DNA of 25,247 nt from a virus, in the IMG/VR virus record IMGVR_UViG_3300012005_000051, positions 1-25,247 of that record; one strand, 5' to 3'. Under the pieces are notes generated by a model that saw nothing but the letters and a program-made list of their open reading frames with translations, was not told the origin of the DNA and did no database searches. Numbering within the stretch: position 1 is the first letter of the stretch; each line of letters opens with the position of its first letter. The position numbers were made by a program, and so were the translations under genes. Positions 13,615 to 21,500 of the stretch are shown here, piece after piece.

Positions 13615-14535
13615 ATGGGATTAAGAACAGCAGCGCCAGTTAGTGCGCCAGCATTACCGAGCTTAGATTCGATTATCAGCGGAGAAAATGCCAATGAAAC
13701 AGGAACTCAAGAAACCAAAGCGCCTGAACCAAAAGAAGACCAAAGCGCACTTGAGAGAATTGAAAGAGAACAAAAACACCGACGAGAAATGTTTGCTCTC
13801 CAAAAGCGAAACAAGGAGCTTGAAGCAAAATCCCGAGATTCTAGTAATACGGCCAGTGTCGTAGAGTCTAAAAACCCTATCAAGGATCTGGCAAAAGCTC
13901 GTAATCTTTCTCAAGATGATGTAATCCGTATGGCCCTAGAAGCAATGGACGATGATCAGACAGTTGATGAAAAGAAAGATGAACTTAAAGCAATGACTCC
14001 GGCCGAAATTGCCAAGCTAGTAAAGGCAGAACTAGACAAAGAAAAAGAAACCACTGAAAAATCCACCAAAGAAACCCAGGCCATTACTGACTTCAAGGCC
14101 CAAATATCAAGCAAGGCAAAAGAATTGGCAGAAAAATTCCCCATGGTAGATGCACTGGGTGGGGCAGATAGTGCTTATAAGCTAATAGACGAGCAATATA
14201 CAAAGGACGTTGAAGAGTATGGGGCAGATTATGCGGCCGAAAATATGCTCTCGATTGATGAAGCTATACAAAAAACTAATGAAACGCTTGCATTAAACGT
14301 AAAAGATGCGTTAAAATCAAAACATCTACGCGATTTTATTCTCAAGTCTATCAAGGAAGAAGGGTACGAGAACGATAAAGCAGATCAGTCCGATGGGAAA
14401 GTTCAGTTAGAAGAGAAAGAAGAAAGTGTCACCATGACAAACAAAGGTTATCGACCAGCTACGGAGGCCGGAGGAAAACCCCAGTTTAAAAGTGATGCTG
14501 AAGAATTAGATTTTCTCATTAATAAACTAACTTAA
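13615..14535 (+). CDS. capsid scaffolding protein
   Basis: This is a 306-aa, highly charged, mostly helical protein lacking aromatic residues. It has a disordered acidic N-terminus, a Lys/Glu/Arg coiled coil (about residues 43-80), Lys/Glu-rich helices to 250 and a basic-aromatic C-terminal patch ('NKGYRPATEAGGKPQFKS'). This composition and the position directly before the major capsid gene are typical of phage scaffolds, which guide prohead assembly and are then removed. No protease motif is visible. AAAGGA lies 6 nt upstream. Confidence 0.75.
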   Translation: MGLRTAAPVSAPALPSLDSIISGENANETGTQETKAPEPKEDQSALERIEREQKHRREMFALQKRNKELEAKSRDSSNTASVVESKNPIKDLAKARNLSQDDVIRMALEAMDDDQTVDEKKDELKAMTPAEIAKLVKAELDKEKETTEKSTKETQAITDFKAQISSKAKELAEKFPMVDALGGADSAYKLIDEQYTKDVEEYGADYAAENMLSIDEAIQKTNETLALNVKDALKSKHLRDFILKSIKEEGYENDKADQSDGKVQLEEKEESVTMTNKGYRPATEAGGKPQFKSDAEELDFLINKLT

Positions 14536-14548
14536 CCAAAGGTATCAA

Positions 14549-15772
14549 ATGTCATCACTAGGACTAGCGGCCGCAGCGCCAATTTTAAAAGAATATTATA
14601 CAGCTCAAAGAGTAGAGAACATGACTTACAAAGATTTTCCTTTGTACGCTATGCTTCCAAAAGACAAGAATTTTTACGGTAAAGTTTTACCATTAGCGAT
14701 TCAAATCGGAAACCCACAAGGGCGTTCAGCGGTTTTTGCTACGGCTCAAGCAAACAAAACATCTTCTGTTTATAAAGATTTTGTTTTAACAAGAGTTAGA
14801 GATTACTCTCTTGCTTCAGTGGATAATGAAACAGCAGAAGCTTCAGAAAATGAAAAAGGTGCATTCATTAAAGCACTAACAAGAGAAATCGACTCAGCAA
14901 TCGAAGCGGCAACGACTTCATTGGCCTGGGGTCTTTATGGTGATGGTTCAGGATCTTTAGCGACAATTTCAGCTACAGGTTTTCTTAACACTAACGCATT
15001 TTTCACATTAGCTAACCCTGATGATGTAGTTAAGTTTGAAATCGGTCAGCATATCGTATTCGCAGCAGCAGCTTCAACGGGAGCTCTTCGCGTAGGTGGA
15101 TCTCTTCTGATTTCTGGTGTAAACCGTGATTCAGGATTAATTACTGTAAGCTCTGTTCTTTCAGGAATTACAGCAATCGCAGCGGGAGACTATATCTTCA
15201 CTGAAGGCGATAGAAATGCAAAAGTTTCAGGCCTTGCAGCTTGGCTTCCATTCGTAGCTCCTACCTCAGGAGATTCATTTTTCTCTGTAGATAGATCAGT
15301 AGACGTAACTCGCCTTGCTGGTTTACGCTTTGATGCTACAGCTCTATCAATCGAAGAGGGTCTTGTTAAGGGACTTACTAGATGTAACAGAGAAGGCGGA
15401 AAGCCTGAGGTCGTTATGGCCAATTATACTGACTGGGGAAATCTTGAGCTTGCTCTTGGTTCAAAAGTTCAATACATGGTGAGCCAAGCCTCTGGACGTG
15501 CAGACATCGGCTTTGAGGGTATCCAGGTTAAAACTAACAAGGGTGTTTCAAACGTAATTGCAGATCCATTTTGCCCAATCAACTATATGTACGGCCTAAC
15601 TATTAAGTCATGGAAACTTTTCAGCTTGAAAGAGCCAATTAGAATTCTTGATCTTGATGGAAACAAAGTTCTAAGAGACTCAACTTCTGACTCGATAGAG
15701 TTAAGAGTCGGTGGATACTTTCAACTTGGTTGTGATGCTCCAGGGCATAACGTAGTTATTAAGTTAGCTTAA
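14549..15772 (+). CDS. major capsid protein (HK97-fold type)
   Basis: This is a 407-aa protein. The N-terminus 'ILKEYYTAQRVENMTYKDFPLYAMLPKDKNF' with a following 'GKVLPLAIQIGNPQGRS' is characteristic of capsid proteins of this podovirus group. The central part carries the spine-helix-like 'KGAFIKALTREIDSAIEAATTSLAWGLYGDG' (about residues 103-134). The C-terminus ('SIELRVGGYFQLGCDAPGHNVVIKL') looks like the P-domain end. Codon choice differs from its neighbours, with many TCA, GCA and GCT, suggesting selection for high expression. AAAGG precedes the start and a terminator-like hairpin follows. Confidence 0.9.
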   Translation: MSSLGLAAAAPILKEYYTAQRVENMTYKDFPLYAMLPKDKNFYGKVLPLAIQIGNPQGRSAVFATAQANKTSSVYKDFVLTRVRDYSLASVDNETAEASENEKGAFIKALTREIDSAIEAATTSLAWGLYGDGSGSLATISATGFLNTNAFFTLANPDDVVKFEIGQHIVFAAAASTGALRVGGSLLISGVNRDSGLITVSSVLSGITAIAAGDYIFTEGDRNAKVSGLAAWLPFVAPTSGDSFFSVDRSVDVTRLAGLRFDATALSIEEGLVKGLTRCNREGGKPEVVMANYTDWGNLELALGSKVQYMVSQASGRADIGFEGIQVKTNKGVSNVIADPFCPINYMYGLTIKSWKLFSLKEPIRILDLDGNKVLRDSTSDSIELRVGGYFQLGCDAPGHNVVIKLA

Positions 15773-15782
15773 TTTTTTAATC

Positions 15783-15815
15783 AGGCCCTCGGCAAGTACC
15801 GGGGGTCTTAATTTC
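15783..15815 (+). terminator. hairpin after the capsid gene, possible partial terminator
   Basis: AGGCCCTCGG (15783-15792) pairs with CCGGGGGTCT (15799-15808) as 10 bp with two G-U pairs and a 6-nt loop. The tail TAATTTCTT is only moderately T-rich, so the element may terminate partially or protect the 3' end of the capsid mRNA. Confidence 0.55.
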
Positions 15816-15830
15816 TTAAGGAGAAACCCT

Positions 15831-16196
15831 ATGTCTAATAATCTTTTCCATAACCCTCAAACAATTGAGCGTTCGGCTAAAAAAATGCACCTTGAAGTTA
15901 TTATTGGAGCAGCTGGAGCGCCTACTTTGTCTCGCGGAATTTCTATTACTTCAATCACTAGAAACTCTGCCGGACTTTATACTGTAGTTCTTCCTAAGTT
16001 TAATAAGTTTTTATCAGCACACTTCACAAGACTTTTGGCAACGGTTGAAGCTGGAAGTGTTCAGCTTACGGCAGTAAACGCTCAGGCCGGTACAGTTCAG
16101 TTTATGACTATTATTGGTGGTGTAGCTGCCGACTTAACGTCTGGGACGGTTCTGTATATCGATCTTGAGTATAAAAATACCGTAGTTTTAAACTAA
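15831..16196 (+). CDS. putative capsid decoration or minor structural protein
   Basis: This 121-aa, all-beta-looking protein follows the capsid gene and has an ideal AAGGAG site. The pattern 'RGISITSITRNSAGLYTVVLPKFNKFLSA' and the C-terminal 'GTVLYIDLEYKNTVVLN' resemble small beta-sandwich proteins encoded directly after phage capsid genes, some of which decorate the shell. Strong translation signals suggest an abundant virion component. The exact function is inferred from position and fold-like sequence. Confidence 0.5.
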   Translation: MSNNLFHNPQTIERSAKKMHLEVIIGAAGAPTLSRGISITSITRNSAGLYTVVLPKFNKFLSAHFTRLLATVEAGSVQLTAVNAQAGTVQFMTIIGGVAADLTSGTVLYIDLEYKNTVVLN

Positions 16197-16205
16197 GGGG
16201 TATTT

Positions 16206-16472
16206 ATGAATATGCTAGAAGGAAATAGAAAAATTGCCTCGGTATTAATCGATAAAATGTCTCCTAATATGAAGCTTGGACCTAAAGAGCCTAGCGATGA
16301 TATTAATGAGAATGCTCACCAGTTAGAAATAACCAAGGAACTAATGAGCGCCATTAAAGAAAATAAGCCTGAAAAGGCCTGTAGAGCTTTGATGATGCTT
16401 ATAAAAGCATGTTACGATGAATATGAAGAAAAAGAAGATGAAGAAAACGACGAAACGCCCGATAGTGAGTAA
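16206..16472 (+). CDS. 88-aa acidic hypothetical protein
   Basis: This is a mostly helical small protein with 'ITKELMSAIKENKPEKACRALMMLIKACYDE' (about residues 40-70) and a very acidic end (EEKEDEENDETPDSE). AGGGG lies 5 nt before the ATG. Genes like this, a helical 'l..Ai...D...a..aL...i..C' protein, commonly follow capsid/decoration genes in podovirus-like phages. The function is unknown. A strong terminator follows, so it is the last gene of the capsid transcript. Confidence 0.6.
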   Translation: MNMLEGNRKIASVLIDKMSPNMKLGPKEPSDDINENAHQLEITKELMSAIKENKPEKACRALMMLIKACYDEYEEKEDEENDETPDSE

Positions 16473-16496
16473 TCGCTAAAAGCAAACCGTCACATA

Positions 16497-16523
16497 AGGG
16501 GCCGCGTTCCGGCCTCTTCTTTT
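16497..16523 (+). terminator. Rho-independent terminator after the capsid block
   Basis: AGGGGCCG (16497-16504) pairs with CGGCCTCT (16510-16517) as 8 bp with one G-U pair and loop cgttc, followed by TCTTCTTTT. It separates the capsid genes from the neck/tail genes. Since no obvious promoter precedes the next gene, read-through must supply it. Confidence 0.8.
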
Positions 16524-16536
16524 AAAGGGTATACAA

Positions 16537-17223
16537 ATGAGCCGAAACACAACCCTTCTCAAACTTAGAACCCAATCGCGCCTTAGGGCCGACAAAGTTA
16601 ATTCTGGATTTATTTTAGATTCGGAGCTTAATCAATATGTTAATAATTCCATTACTGAGCTTTATGATCTCTTGGTTGGGGCTTATGGTAATGACTATTA
16701 TTTAAAGAAGTATCAATTCAGTACAGATGGAATCAATTCAGAATTTGCTCTTCCGGCAGACTTTTATAAATTAGAAGGTATTGACTTAAATGTTAATGCT
16801 TCAAACTTTATCACTCTAAAGCCTTACATGTTTAACGAAAGAGCTAGGTTCCAAAATGGATCTAACTGGTCAGCTAATAGTATGGCCCAAGGGCCACGCT
16901 ACCACCTCAAAGCTTCTACAGTCGACTTCGTTCCAACTCCTTCGGTAAATGCCTTAACGATGTATTATATTCCGGCCTCCCCGGAACTTATCGGTGATTC
17001 CGACACCTTCGATGGGATTAATGGCTGGGAAGAGTATGTTGTAGTGGATGCAGCAATTAAAATGCTTCAAAAGGAAGAGTCTGACGTTAGTGTTTTAGCG
17101 GCCCAAAAACAGGCGTTAGTTTTACGCATAAATGCCATGGCCGAGAATCGTGACATGGGACATTCCTTTAAAGTTCAAGATGTACAACAAAGATATAATG
17201 ATCGATTTATGGAAGGTTACTAA
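16537..17223 (+). CDS. head-tail adaptor (neck) protein
   Basis: This is a 228-aa protein. The helical N-terminus ('LLKLRTQSRLRADKVNSGFILDSELNQYVNNSITELYDLL', about residues 7-46) is the standard start of podoviral adaptor proteins comparable to P22 gp4. It is followed by 'FALPADFYKLEGIDL' (about 70-84) and a helical C-terminus with 'EEYVVVDAAIKML'. These proteins form a ring under the portal. AAAGGG lies 7 nt upstream, directly after the terminator. Confidence 0.75.
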   Translation: MSRNTTLLKLRTQSRLRADKVNSGFILDSELNQYVNNSITELYDLLVGAYGNDYYLKKYQFSTDGINSEFALPADFYKLEGIDLNVNASNFITLKPYMFNERARFQNGSNWSANSMAQGPRYHLKASTVDFVPTPSVNALTMYYIPASPELIGDSDTFDGINGWEEYVVVDAAIKMLQKEESDVSVLAAQKQALVLRINAMAENRDMGHSFKVQDVQQRYNDRFMEGY

Positions 17224-17519
17224 TGAGTTTTCCAAGAGAAATCCTAGATGATATTTCAAGCCAAAGATTCCAGGATAATGTCGGACGGCAGTTAGACAAA
17301 AAAAGTGCAGTTCATGGCTGCTTGGGTGGAACAGTAACTAATCTTGGAAGTAATACTTTTAAAGTTGAGCACTCCCTAGGAACTCCTGCTACTAGTTTTT
17401 TTCTATTATCTCACACAACAGCAGGATCGATTAAATCAACACTGGTAAGCTCAGACGGAACTACGGCAACATTCTCCTTTGACCATGATCCAGGAACCTT
17501 TACCGTTTCTTTAAGTTAG
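17223..17519 (+). CDS. 98-aa beta-rich neck/tail protein
   Basis: The start overlaps the adaptor stop (TAATG), with GGAAGG upstream. After a short helical start the sequence is beta-rich: 'GSNTFKVEHSLGTPATSFFLLSHTTAGSIKSTLVSSDG' with a 'F.VeHgLG..P' motif common to small phage structural proteins encoded before the tail hub. Likely part of the neck or tail, but not assigned to a defined protein. Confidence 0.55.
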   Translation: MSFPREILDDISSQRFQDNVGRQLDKKSAVHGCLGGTVTNLGSNTFKVEHSLGTPATSFFLLSHTTAGSIKSTLVSSDGTTATFSFDHDPGTFTVSLS

Positions 17520-17525
17520 GAATTT

Positions 17526-20500
17526 ATGGCATTACAAAAACAGCAAATATCTCTCGATCTTATTAATGGGACAGAGACTAAAGTTAATGGGCAAATTAAC
17601 ACCAAAAACCAAGATATGATAAATGTCGTTTTCTCGGGTGATACGACTGCCAAGAAAATGAATGGATACGATCTACTGGCAACACTTCCACCCAATGAAT
17701 ACTATTCGAGTATTTTTACTAAGGGGAGCGAGCTGCTGGCCCAGACCGAAAAAGGTGCCTATAAATATTATGAAAACCTAACACAGTTTAGAAAGATTGA
17801 TGGAATAGGATCGTCTAAAATTGACACCATGGATTCATACGGGGAAGTTTTTTCTAGTGCTGCTAATTATAATCTCCATATTGGGTTTATCACTAGAACA
17901 GTTTTTACAGGATACGTGGGACTTGATCACAGATACCTTATTCATACTTTTACGGATAAAAATGGCGCAGTTTTAAATACTATTGAAAGTGAAGTAGATA
18001 CCTTGTTAAATATTCCCACCGAAGGACATGTCTTTAACTGGATTCAGGCCGTTTCTTTTGGCGATAGTTTTTTTGTTATTAAGCTAAATATTGCCCGAAA
18101 TATTGTTTTTGAAAAATATATCTTTAATAGCTCTTCTAACATATTTCAAAGTACGGCCACGCTTGTTTTTAATGGTACTGGAAATCGTGCCATTGGATAT
18201 GAAAACCTTCTAAGTTCAGATATTTTTACAGATGGGACAGCTCTTTACTGGGCCGAGCTTGATAACTCACCAATCCCTGGGCATGAAATCTATAAATTAA
18301 ACTTTAATACACTTGCTGTAGTAAGCCAGGTAACTTTTGGGACGAGTGTTTTTAGCTCTATTAGGATTGCGGCTAGAGACGTGTCAACTATTTATGTTTC
18401 TTATTGTTCTTTTTTTAATGGGTCAAGTTCGGCCTTCTTGATGGTAGAAGCGTACTCGGTTACAACTATGGCCATGATCTTTAGCAATATTGCTGGGCAA
18501 AACTACGCCGACTATTCTTCTATGGGCCCTCATTATAGTCATATTGTTTTAAGTGATAATACCGCTAAGTATGTTTTCCACAGTGTTTCACAAGTGGCCC
18601 AGACGGGCGGAACGGCAAGCCAGGGCTTTGCCTTTTCGGCATTTAAGATAGTTAATAGCTACTTTGGATCAAATGGCATTGTAGGATTTGCTCCAGTAGG
18701 AGAGTTATTTCTCCAGAATGGATCTTATTATATTCTCGGAGTTTCAACTGTTGGAATCAATCAGATCTTTGCAGTAGTTAGCGTAGATACTGGTGCGCTC
18801 GTCGCTTCAATGTATGCTACAAGTGTTTCGCAAAATGATGATTATAATGTTAATAATTATAACCTAACCAATGTTTGGGGCTTTTACCTTTACGCTCCCA
18901 AGAAGATGTATTCAATCTCTGGGAAATGGGTTTTACCAGTTAAGAGTAAAACAAGTGGAAGCACTAACCCCATTACTCGATTATTTACCCTAGATTTAAC
19001 TTCTGCAAATAGCAGCTCCCAGATAGAAATGGGTGGGAAATCAAATATTTTTAATGCCCAGCCATCTTATTATGATGGGGCAGACTTTAGCGAAATGGGT
19101 CTAAACAATAAGCCATTTTTAAATAATACACAGACCTACCTAACTGGTGGGTTCCTGTCAAATGGTACTTATCAGATTGTTGCTATTTACAAATGGACTG
19201 ACGCTACCGGATCAATTTTTTACAGTGACTTGTCTAATATTATTGGATCAACCTATCCATTGGTTTTAAGTGGTGGAGGTGTAAACCAAAAAATAGAGCT
19301 TGATATTTATGCTCCAATTATTTCTACAAAAAGTTTAATTGAGCTTATTATCTACGTTAAACTTGGCAGTGCACAGTTTATCAAAAACCAATCTTTTTTC
19401 TTTAACCCTATGAGCCAATCTAACTCTGGGAAATATGTAGTTTCTATTTCAAAGTATGCTGCACCTTCTATTTCAAATAATACACTTCCCGACAATTATT
19501 TATATTCTACGGCAACCTTTGCAGCAGGGGGAGATCTTCCCACTTCTGTAATCACAAACTGTATTGCTTCGGCCATACATGAGGATAGAATATTTTTTAT
19601 TTCTCAGGATAATCCTAAATCATTAGCATACTCACAGGCTAGAATTCCGGGATATGGCCCAGAGTTTAATCAAAATATTTTCTATGTTGATGTCTATGAC
19701 AAGCGAGGATTATATGAAGACAATCTGAGTGGACTGGCGGCAATGGATGGAAGATTATTTATTTTCAAAGAAAGATCAGTTTTATATATGACCGGATCAG
19801 GACCAAGCAGGGCCAATACTCAGAATGATTTTGCTACACCTCAGCTTATAACTGCAGACGTTGGGTGCATTTCATCGCGCTCAATTGTTCTAGGGCCTCA
19901 AGGCCTTATGTTTATGTCAGACAAAGGGATCTATCTTTTAGATAGAAAACTTCAAGTCTCATATATTGGAGCATCAGTAGAAAGATTTAATTCAAGAACA
20001 ATTACTTCGGCCATTTTACTAGAAAAGGTAAATGAGATCAGATTTTCAACCTTGGAAGGCGAAATCCTAGTTTATAATTATTACGCAAATGCTTGGTCAT
20101 GGTTTACTAACCTTCCTTCGGCTTCCGCTTGTATCTGGAAAGGCAAATATACACTACTTTTAACAGATGGAAGGGTTTTTACCGAATCAAGTACCCATAA
20201 AAAGATTTTACAAGCAGGGGTATCGACAGCAATCATTCAAAAGATTTCAAGCCCATGGGTAGTAGTAGATAAAAAACAAGGCTGGGAAAAGGTCTACCAA
20301 GCACTCTTGTTGGGTGACTTTAAAACAGATCACCAAGTTAAAGTTTCATTTTATTACGACTATGAAAAATATGCGTCAGACGTTTATACAATAGACCCAT
20401 TGGCGAGTACTCAATACAACCTAGTGACTCGTCCTACTAGCTCCGAAATTGAAAGTGGAGCTAAGACCGATGGAGTTTATCAAATTTCAATTGATATGAT

Positions 20501-20654
20501 TCGTAAAAACTGCCAATCTTTCAGGATGGAAATTGAAGATGTACCGCTTAACATAAGCTTAAACTCAGGAGAATGCTTTGCTCTCTCAAACATATCCGTT
20601 ACCTTTGGGGCCAAAAAAGGGCCAAGTAAGACACCAGATGCAAAATCCTACTAA
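17526..20654 (+). CDS. tail hub/stabilization protein, P22 gp10-like
   Basis: This is a 1042-aa, beta-rich protein. The first 60 residues ('INGTETKVNGQINTKNQDMINVVFS...MNGYDLL') match the 'G..tk.d......l.N.vf....+ + +R.GY' start of this family. Residues about 690-825 carry its best landmark: 'RIFFISQDNPKSLAYSQ', 'IPGYGPEFNQ', 'GLAAMDGRLFIFKERSVLYM', 'TADVGCISSRSIV', 'GLMFMSDKGIYLLDRKLQVS' and 'YIGASVERF'. These are beta-propeller-type repeats of phage tail hub proteins that join the adaptor ring to the tail needle or fibres. It is longer than P22 gp10 (472 aa), with extra beta-rich modules in residues 100-500. TAGGA lies just upstream. Confidence 0.72.
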   Translation: MALQKQQISLDLINGTETKVNGQINTKNQDMINVVFSGDTTAKKMNGYDLLATLPPNEYYSSIFTKGSELLAQTEKGAYKYYENLTQFRKIDGIGSSKIDTMDSYGEVFSSAANYNLHIGFITRTVFTGYVGLDHRYLIHTFTDKNGAVLNTIESEVDTLLNIPTEGHVFNWIQAVSFGDSFFVIKLNIARNIVFEKYIFNSSSNIFQSTATLVFNGTGNRAIGYENLLSSDIFTDGTALYWAELDNSPIPGHEIYKLNFNTLAVVSQVTFGTSVFSSIRIAARDVSTIYVSYCSFFNGSSSAFLMVEAYSVTTMAMIFSNIAGQNYADYSSMGPHYSHIVLSDNTAKYVFHSVSQVAQTGGTASQGFAFSAFKIVNSYFGSNGIVGFAPVGELFLQNGSYYILGVSTVGINQIFAVVSVDTGALVASMYATSVSQNDDYNVNNYNLTNVWGFYLYAPKKMYSISGKWVLPVKSKTSGSTNPITRLFTLDLTSANSSSQIEMGGKSNIFNAQPSYYDGADFSEMGLNNKPFLNNTQTYLTGGFLSNGTYQIVAIYKWTDATGSIFYSDLSNIIGSTYPLVLSGGGVNQKIELDIYAPIISTKSLIELIIYVKLGSAQFIKNQSFFFNPMSQSNSGKYVVSISKYAAPSISNNTLPDNYLYSTATFAAGGDLPTSVITNCIASAIHEDRIFFISQDNPKSLAYSQARIPGYGPEFNQNIFYVDVYDKRGLYEDNLSGLAAMDGRLFIFKERSVLYMTGSGPSRANTQNDFATPQLITADVGCISSRSIVLGPQGLMFMSDKGIYLLDRKLQVSYIGASVERFNSRTITSAILLEKVNEIRFSTLEGEILVYNYYANAWSWFTNLPSASACIWKGKYTLLLTDGRVFTESSTHKKILQAGVSTAIIQKISSPWVVVDKKQGWEKVYQALLLGDFKTDHQVKVSFYYDYEKYASDVYTIDPLASTQYNLVTRPTSSEIESGAKTDGVYQISIDMIRKNCQSFRMEIEDVPLNISLNSGECFALSNISVTFGAKKGPSKTPDAKSY

Positions 20655-20979
20655 CAATCCATTGGATTTTTTTAGAGAAATTGGTTCGTATGTTTTAGAA
20701 AATGAGCATGGATGGCTTAATTATTTTATTAACAGTGAGGGTAATTGCTATCTGGAAAATATGTATATCTATCCAAGTTCTCGCAAATTACAAAAAGGTA
20801 CTTCACTTTTAAGTAACCTGGAATTGCAAGCGGTAGAAATGCATAAGTGTAAGTGGCTCTTTACTTCTATTAACCGACATATTCCTCAGGTAGATATTAA
20901 TCTCCAAATAACACTAAAGAGAGGTTTTAAATTCCACTCAAGCAATAATGATGCGATAATTTTAAAAAAGGAGCTTTAA
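20638..20979 (+). CDS. GNAT-fold protein in the tail cluster
   Basis: This is 113 aa from ATG 20638, overlapping the tail-hub gene by 17 nt. A longer frame from 20578 lies inside that gene and is not favoured. The layout is GNAT-like: 'GNCYLENMYIYPSSRKLQKGTSLLSNLELQAVEMHKCKWLFTS', that is beta4 then an acetyl-CoA-binding loop, then 'LQITLKRGFKFHSSNNDAIILKKEL' as the C-terminal strands. The R/QxxGxG/A loop is degenerate (RKLQKGTS). Similar proteins follow tail-hub genes in other podoviruses. It may modify a virion or host protein, but the substrate is unknown. Confidence 0.6.
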   Translation: MQNPTNNPLDFFREIGSYVLENEHGWLNYFINSEGNCYLENMYIYPSSRKLQKGTSLLSNLELQAVEMHKCKWLFTSINRHIPQVDINLQITLKRGFKFHSSNNDAIILKKEL

Positions 20980-20980
20980 T

Positions 20981-21496
20981 ATGAGTGCAGTCACCGGGGC
21001 CTTAGGGCTTACACAAAATACAGGGGCTTTTGACGGTCAGTTAGATCAGCACCAACAAATGTTACAACAAAGGGCCAATAACCCTAACGGTATAGCGACA
21101 GAGGCCTATAAAGGCATGGCCAATACAGGAATGGGCAATGTTCTTTCAGGAATAGCTCAAACAAAGGGTTTAAACCCATCGGCCCAAGCAACTATGGCAG
21201 ATATCGCAGGATCAAGAATTCAAGGTCAGACAGCTCAAAACGCAGGCCTCATGGGTATGCAAGAGCAGCAAGCTAATCAAAATATGCTAGGAACCTTAAT
21301 GATGAATCGTAATGCTGAAGATCTTAAGCAGCAATCGGCTCAACAGCAAGCATTGACAAGAACTATCGCGGGCGTAGCAACCGGAGGGGCATCAATGGGA
21401 ATCCCTCAAGGTCAACCTTGGAGTAATGGTGGGAAAAACGCTATGACCTCTAGAGAGCAAACTGATTTCATTAATGATGATTCAAACTGGAAGTAA
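20981..21496 (+). CDS. internal virion (ejection) protein candidate
   Basis: This is a 171-aa protein rich in Gln, Ala, Asn, Gly and Met with few charges. The repeating helical pattern 'GLNPSAQATMADIAGSRIQGQTAQNAGLMGMQEQQANQNM' (about residues 67-106) is typical of small podoviral ejection proteins that sit inside the head near the portal and enter the cell before the DNA. The C-terminus has a Gly/Ala stretch (IAGVATGGASMG). AAGGAG precedes the start. It is followed by two larger proteins of similar composition, matching the usual trio of ejection proteins. Confidence 0.55.
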   Translation: MSAVTGALGLTQNTGAFDGQLDQHQQMLQQRANNPNGIATEAYKGMANTGMGNVLSGIAQTKGLNPSAQATMADIAGSRIQGQTAQNAGLMGMQEQQANQNMLGTLMMNRNAEDLKQQSAQQQALTRTIAGVATGGASMGIPQGQPWSNGGKNAMTSREQTDFINDDSNWK

Positions 21497-21500
21497 ATAA

